Source: an uncultured Bacteroidales bacterium (GTDB lineage: Bacteria; Bacteroidota; Bacteroidia; Bacteroidales; UBA932). From it: a stretch of DNA of 9,290 nt. The stretch is taken from the NCBI GenBank assembly GCA_900544815.1, contig UQWT01000072.1:1-9290 (forward strand), written 5' to 3'. The notes below the pieces were generated by a model. The model searched no databases. It was given only the letters and a program-made list of their open reading frames with translations, and was not told the origin of the DNA. Within the stretch, counting starts at the first letter, position 1. The number at the start of each line of letters is the position of its first letter. The translations under genes were made by a program, and so were the position numbers. This document shows, in pieces, positions 7,316 to 9,290 of the stretch.

Positions 7316-7801
7316 ATGGAGTGCAAAAAGACTATATCAAACGAGGAGTTTTTTAAGCATATAACATCTCTTTTGGATGCTGGAGAGGCTGTAAGGCTTA
7401 GGGTAAAGGGCTACAGCATGACTCCTGTAATAATAAATGAAAGGGATGATGTTCTGCTTATGCCCGCAAAGGGGGCTGAACTGCATAAAAATGATATTGT
7501 TCTTTTTAAAGAACCAAGAACAGGGGCGTATATACTTCACAGAATTGTCGGGAAGCGGAATGAAACCTACATAATTAGAGGAGACGGCAATCCGTTTGGA
7601 AAGGAGAGTTGCCATGTTGGTGACATTGCAGGGATTGTTGTAAAGATCTACAGGAACGGCCTTGTGAAATCTGTTGTGAGGAGAGACAGCTTTTTGTGGA
7701 ATATATGGATTTTCGCCGGCACATTTAGGAGAATCCTTGCAAGGGTATATATAAAGATTATTTCAATTGTTAACATAAACCGCAAACCGAGTGCAGAATA
7801 G
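7316..7801 (+). CDS. S24/S26-like serine peptidase (SipW-type signal peptidase fold)
   Basis: This 161-residue protein has the signal peptidase/LexA-type serine peptidase core. The nucleophile motif is GYSMTP (Ser34, Met35). It has LHRIV with His75 where bacterial type I peptidases have Lys, and GDGN with Asp90. The Ser/His/Asp set matches the ER/archaeal SipW-like type rather than LepB. There is no N-terminal membrane anchor. The only hydrophobic stretch is C-terminal (FLWNIWIFAGTF and after, about 126-150), interrupted by Arg and Lys. The start at 7316 is six bases after the kinase stop. It is the last gene of the cluster, and no intrinsic terminator is evident after it. The placement suggests cleavage of the peptide handled by the other three proteins. 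This is inference, and a role in regulatory or general secretory proteolysis is not excluded. Confidence 0.75.
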   Translation: MECKKTISNEEFFKHITSLLDAGEAVRLRVKGYSMTPVIINERDDVLLMPAKGAELHKNDIVLFKEPRTGAYILHRIVGKRNETYIIRGDGNPFGKESCHVGDIAGIVVKIYRNGLVKSVVRRDSFLWNIWIFAGTFRRILARVYIKIISIVNINRKPSAE

Positions 7802-7814
7802 CAAACTTGTTTGC
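7801..7814. repeat. Short dyad at the end of the peptidase gene
   Basis: GCAAAC-TT-GTTTGC is a perfect 6-bp dyad starting at the last base of the peptidase stop codon. Without a following T tract and with such a small loop it is a weak terminator at best. It could be a protein-binding dyad. Confidence 0.3.
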
Positions 7815-8052
7815 AAATTATACCCAAGTGCAGCGTTTATTATAGATTTTGAAAACAAAATTTGCATATTTGATAAATAATTCATCGCATTTACAAGCGA
7901 TACCGTTTGAAATGATTACTCATTTCAGCACCCTGCTTTACAGGTATATAAGATATACAGTTTCAAAGAGCAGACTGCAAATGGTACAAGGAGTGTACTG
8001 TGAGCCGAAACGGGAGAAAATTCTTTTTATTTACTCAATAAACACAGTGGCA
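7802..8052. other. Intergenic region between the peptidase and RHS genes
   Basis: These 251 AT-rich bases contain several small dyads (7801-7814, a 5-bp ATCGC/GCGAT pair near 7883-7902, and 7908-7927). No exact TAnnTTTG promoter element is seen; two near matches, TAGATTTTG and TACCGTTTG, have one base too many. An open frame continues back from the RHS remnant through much of this stretch, but the residues resemble nothing known and lie upstream of a good signal peptide, so it is read as non-coding. Confidence 0.5.
7908..7927 (+). promoter_or_regulatory. Perfect 8-bp hairpin upstream of the RHS remnant
   Basis: TGAAATGA and TCATTTCA are perfect complements around the tetraloop TTAC. The hairpin is AT-rich and is not followed by a T tract. 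It lies 126 bases upstream of the RHS remnant start and could be a leader hairpin or a dyad operator. Confidence 0.35.
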
Positions 8053-8217
8053 ATGAAAACAATCTTTAAATCGTTGCGTAGCATAATACTCCTTATTATG
8101 CTCATGGGGGTTGTCGCACCCTCACTCAAAGCCCAATCTCATTTCAATACAAACGGAGAGCTCCAGCGTCCGTCAACCGATTCATGGAACATGATCAAAT
8201 ATGGCGTACAATGTTAG
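8053..8217 (+). pseudogene. Truncated N-terminus of an RHS-partner secreted protein
   Basis: From the ATG at 8053, 54 residues are encoded. A clear signal peptide comes first: a basic start (MKTIFKSLR), a hydrophobic core and a SLKA|Q cleavage site after Ala27. The mature start SHFNTNGELQRPSTDSWNMIKYG follows the pattern with which many secreted Bacteroidota RHS-region proteins begin before continuing into a segment of the kind VSLYTGTV...IP. Here the family match ends after KYG and the frame closes three codons later. The TAG stop is supplied by the first bases of the inverted-repeat element (8214). Family members run to hundreds of residues, so this is a broken gene, or possibly a donor/expression fragment. 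A longer frame starting at 7849 (TTG) is not favoured because it would bury the signal peptide. Recognition is from memory of the family, not alignment. Confidence 0.6.
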
Positions 8218-8397
8218 AAACAGTTTCGCCCTCCGTGTCAATCAACTGCTAATGCCTTCAAGCAGCTTGAAACGGCTGAGTCGTCCCTTTTAGTATGCTT
8301 TGCATCCTAACGGTCCTTCAACAGACGCCGTTTCCGTTAAGCTGCTTTCGGCAACCGCTTTCCCGCTGATTGACAGGTCGGTTGCAACTGTTTCTAA
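8214..8397. repeat. 184-bp imperfect inverted-repeat element
   Basis: The ends are a perfect 12-bp inverted repeat: TTAGAAACAGTT (8214-8225) and its complement at 8386-8397. The outer 31 positions of each side match in 25, including a second perfect block TGTCAATCA (8236-8244 with 8367-8375) in exact register. Further in, AAGCAGCTT (8260-8268) pairs with 8339-8347, GAAACGGC (8269-8276) pairs with 8327-8334, and the tip is TTAGTATGC (8290-8298) pairing with 8302-8310, with one mismatch. The tetranucleotide GTAC flanks both sides (8206-8209 and 8401-8404). It has no coding capacity. It could be a non-autonomous mobile element of MITE type, a recombination site, or a structured RNA. No target-site duplication is obvious. 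Confidence 0.75.
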
Positions 8398-8436
8398 AAA
8401 GTACCTAAAAGATATAACCTATAAGGAAAAAATATT

Positions 8437-9290
8437 ATGAGAAATAATACAATACAACACAGATATAACAGAGACTGTAGCTGCCGTGGCAGAGACAACA
8501 GCCATCTATCAAAATATTTACAAAGGAGATTAAGGCCGGCATTATTGTTTGCAATGCTCATGCTCCTTATGCCACTCCTTTCCTTTGCCGCCGAAACCAT
8601 AAGGGTGAACATCCCGCGTGTTACAGTGACAATGGCAAGAAGCTACAACTTTACCAGTGCCGCCAACTCTGTATATGTTCCCGTAGAGTTCAACTCCACC
8701 ATGAGCGCAGACAAGGTGGCAGATTATATTGAGGAGAGCAATGCATTCCTCTTTGACCATTTTGGAGATGATGTGGTGGAGATAAGCGGAGTATCGGATG
8801 ATTTTGGTACAATCTACTTGGACATCAAACCAAACACAGGGATAAAACGTGTCCTCCTCATCACAAGCACAAGCAGTAACAGCAAGGTCATAACGGTTGT
8901 GCAGGCAGGTGACACCCCCGAGCCTGAGCCGGAACCCGAACCTGAGCCTGACGAAAAGTTCAATATCCCCGGCAACTGGAAGATGGTGCGCCACTACACG
9001 GACGAGACAGGCAACAACTATGTAACGGACATCACATTCTATGACGGCTTGGGATACCCCTCACAGATAGTAAACGTAGGGGCATCCCCTACAGGGAACA
9101 GGAACATCGTTACCCCTATAGTCTATGACAGGATGAGAAGAAGCGACTCAGTACTCTTTCTGCCGTATGCCTCGGCTACTGTCAATACCATAAAGGAGGA
9201 GAGTGCACCTCTACAGGGACAAAGCTCTTTCTATGGCTCTCTGTTCGGCACAGGCGAGAGCGGCCATGCCAAGACAAGAAGGGTATATGA
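8437..9290 (+). CDS. Secreted BACON-like/DUF6443 RHS-family protein (3' end beyond window)
   Basis: The frame is open from the ATG at 8437 to the window end, giving 284 codons of a longer protein. Residues 1-52 form a long signal peptide with a charged n-region, the core ALLFAMLMLLMPLLSF, and a cleavage site near Ala51/Ala52. Residues about 53-158 end in DIKPNTGIKRVLLI...VVQAG, the closing pattern of BACON-type Ig-like domains. A proline/glutamate linker of repeated Pro-Glu pairs (161-171) comes next. From about residue 180 the pattern NWKMVRHYTDETG, then ITFYDGLGYPSQ, then TPIVYDRM and LPYAS, matches DUF6443, the domain found near the N-terminus of many Bacteroidota RHS-repeat proteins. RHS repeats, and possibly a variable C-terminal toxin, would lie beyond the window. 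It is the expected second gene of a two-gene RHS locus. It starts 39 bases after the inverted-repeat element; no Shine-Dalgarno or promoter element is evident. Confidence 0.8.
   Translation, partial: MRNNTIQHRYNRDCSCRGRDNSHLSKYLQRRLRPALLFAMLMLLMPLLSFAAETIRVNIPRVTVTMARSYNFTSAANSVYVPVEFNSTMSADKVADYIEESNAFLFDHFGDDVVEISGVSDDFGTIYLDIKPNTGIKRVLLITSTSSNSKVITVVQAGDTPEPEPEPEPEPDEKFNIPGNWKMVRHYTDETGNNYVTDITFYDGLGYPSQIVNVGASPTGNRNIVTPIVYDRMRRSDSVLFLPYASATVNTIKEESAPLQGQSSFYGSLFGTGESGHAKTRRVY

Noticed and set aside
7801..7814. Terminator of the operon
   Set aside because: The dyad has a very small loop and is followed by AAATTATA, not a T tract.
7849..8052. Extended reading frame upstream of the RHS remnant
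   Set aside because: It uses a TTG start and would place a good signal peptide in the middle of the protein. The residues resemble nothing and lie in an AT-rich stretch with several hairpins.
8214..8397. Integron attC site or CRISPR array
   Set aside because: No paired RYYYAAC and GTTRRRY cores sit at the ends, and there is no set of equally spaced direct repeats. The symmetry is inverted, not direct.
8542..8994. Leftward frame opposite the RHS protein
   Set aside because: It overlaps the signal peptide, BACON-like domain and Pro-Glu linker codons of the opposite strand, and its own residues (His- and Cys-rich, no motif) look like complement artefacts.

Overview
The window reads as a chromosomal segment of a member of the Bacteroidota, probably of order Bacteroidales. 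The clues are the RHS-type cell-surface genes with a BACON-like domain and a DUF6443-type domain, a promoter match to the Bacteroidota -7 element TAnnTTTG upstream of gpmI, starts without clear Shine-Dalgarno sequences, and an Ala-Gln signal-peptide end (SLKA|Q). No species can be named from the sequence.

Layout. (1) Positions 1-250 hold the possible last 20 codons of a rightward gene, a strong rightward intrinsic terminator (101-147) and a degenerate hexamer repeat (213-242). (2) gpmI, cofactor-independent phosphoglycerate mutase, lies on the minus strand (251-1771). (3) A 221-bp divergent intergenic region (1772-1992) carries a -7 promoter match for gpmI and two perfect 8-bp inverted repeats. 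(4) A tight rightward cluster follows: rnr (RNase R, 1993-4302), a small PqqD-family protein (4314-4583), a membrane ABC exporter (4645-6405), an HPr-kinase-like P-loop protein (6398 or 6410 to 7309) and a signal-peptidase/S24-S26-like serine peptidase (7316-7801). (5) An RHS locus begins after 7802. It has a 54-codon remnant of an RHS-partner gene (8053-8217), a 184-bp long inverted-repeat element (8214-8397) and the first 284 codons of a secreted BACON/DUF6443 RHS-family protein (8437 to the window end).

How the genes may work together. gpmI and rnr are housekeeping genes. The four genes after rnr form the most interesting unit. A PqqD-like peptide-binding chaperone, an HprK-like kinase and an exporter are the same parts as the B1, kinase and D proteins of some lasso-peptide clusters, and PqqD plus HprK-related kinase also defines the HPr-rel-A system. 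A SipW-like Ser/His/Asp peptidase is added here, while the usual cyclase, B2 protease and precursor peptide are absent. The inference is a peptide tagging, processing and export system whose substrate is encoded elsewhere. A lipid-linked glycan flippase role for the ABC protein is the main alternative.

The RHS locus looks rearranged. The first gene of what is normally a two-gene arrangement stops shortly after its signal peptide, exactly where a long symmetrical inverted repeat begins, and the second gene starts just after that repeat.
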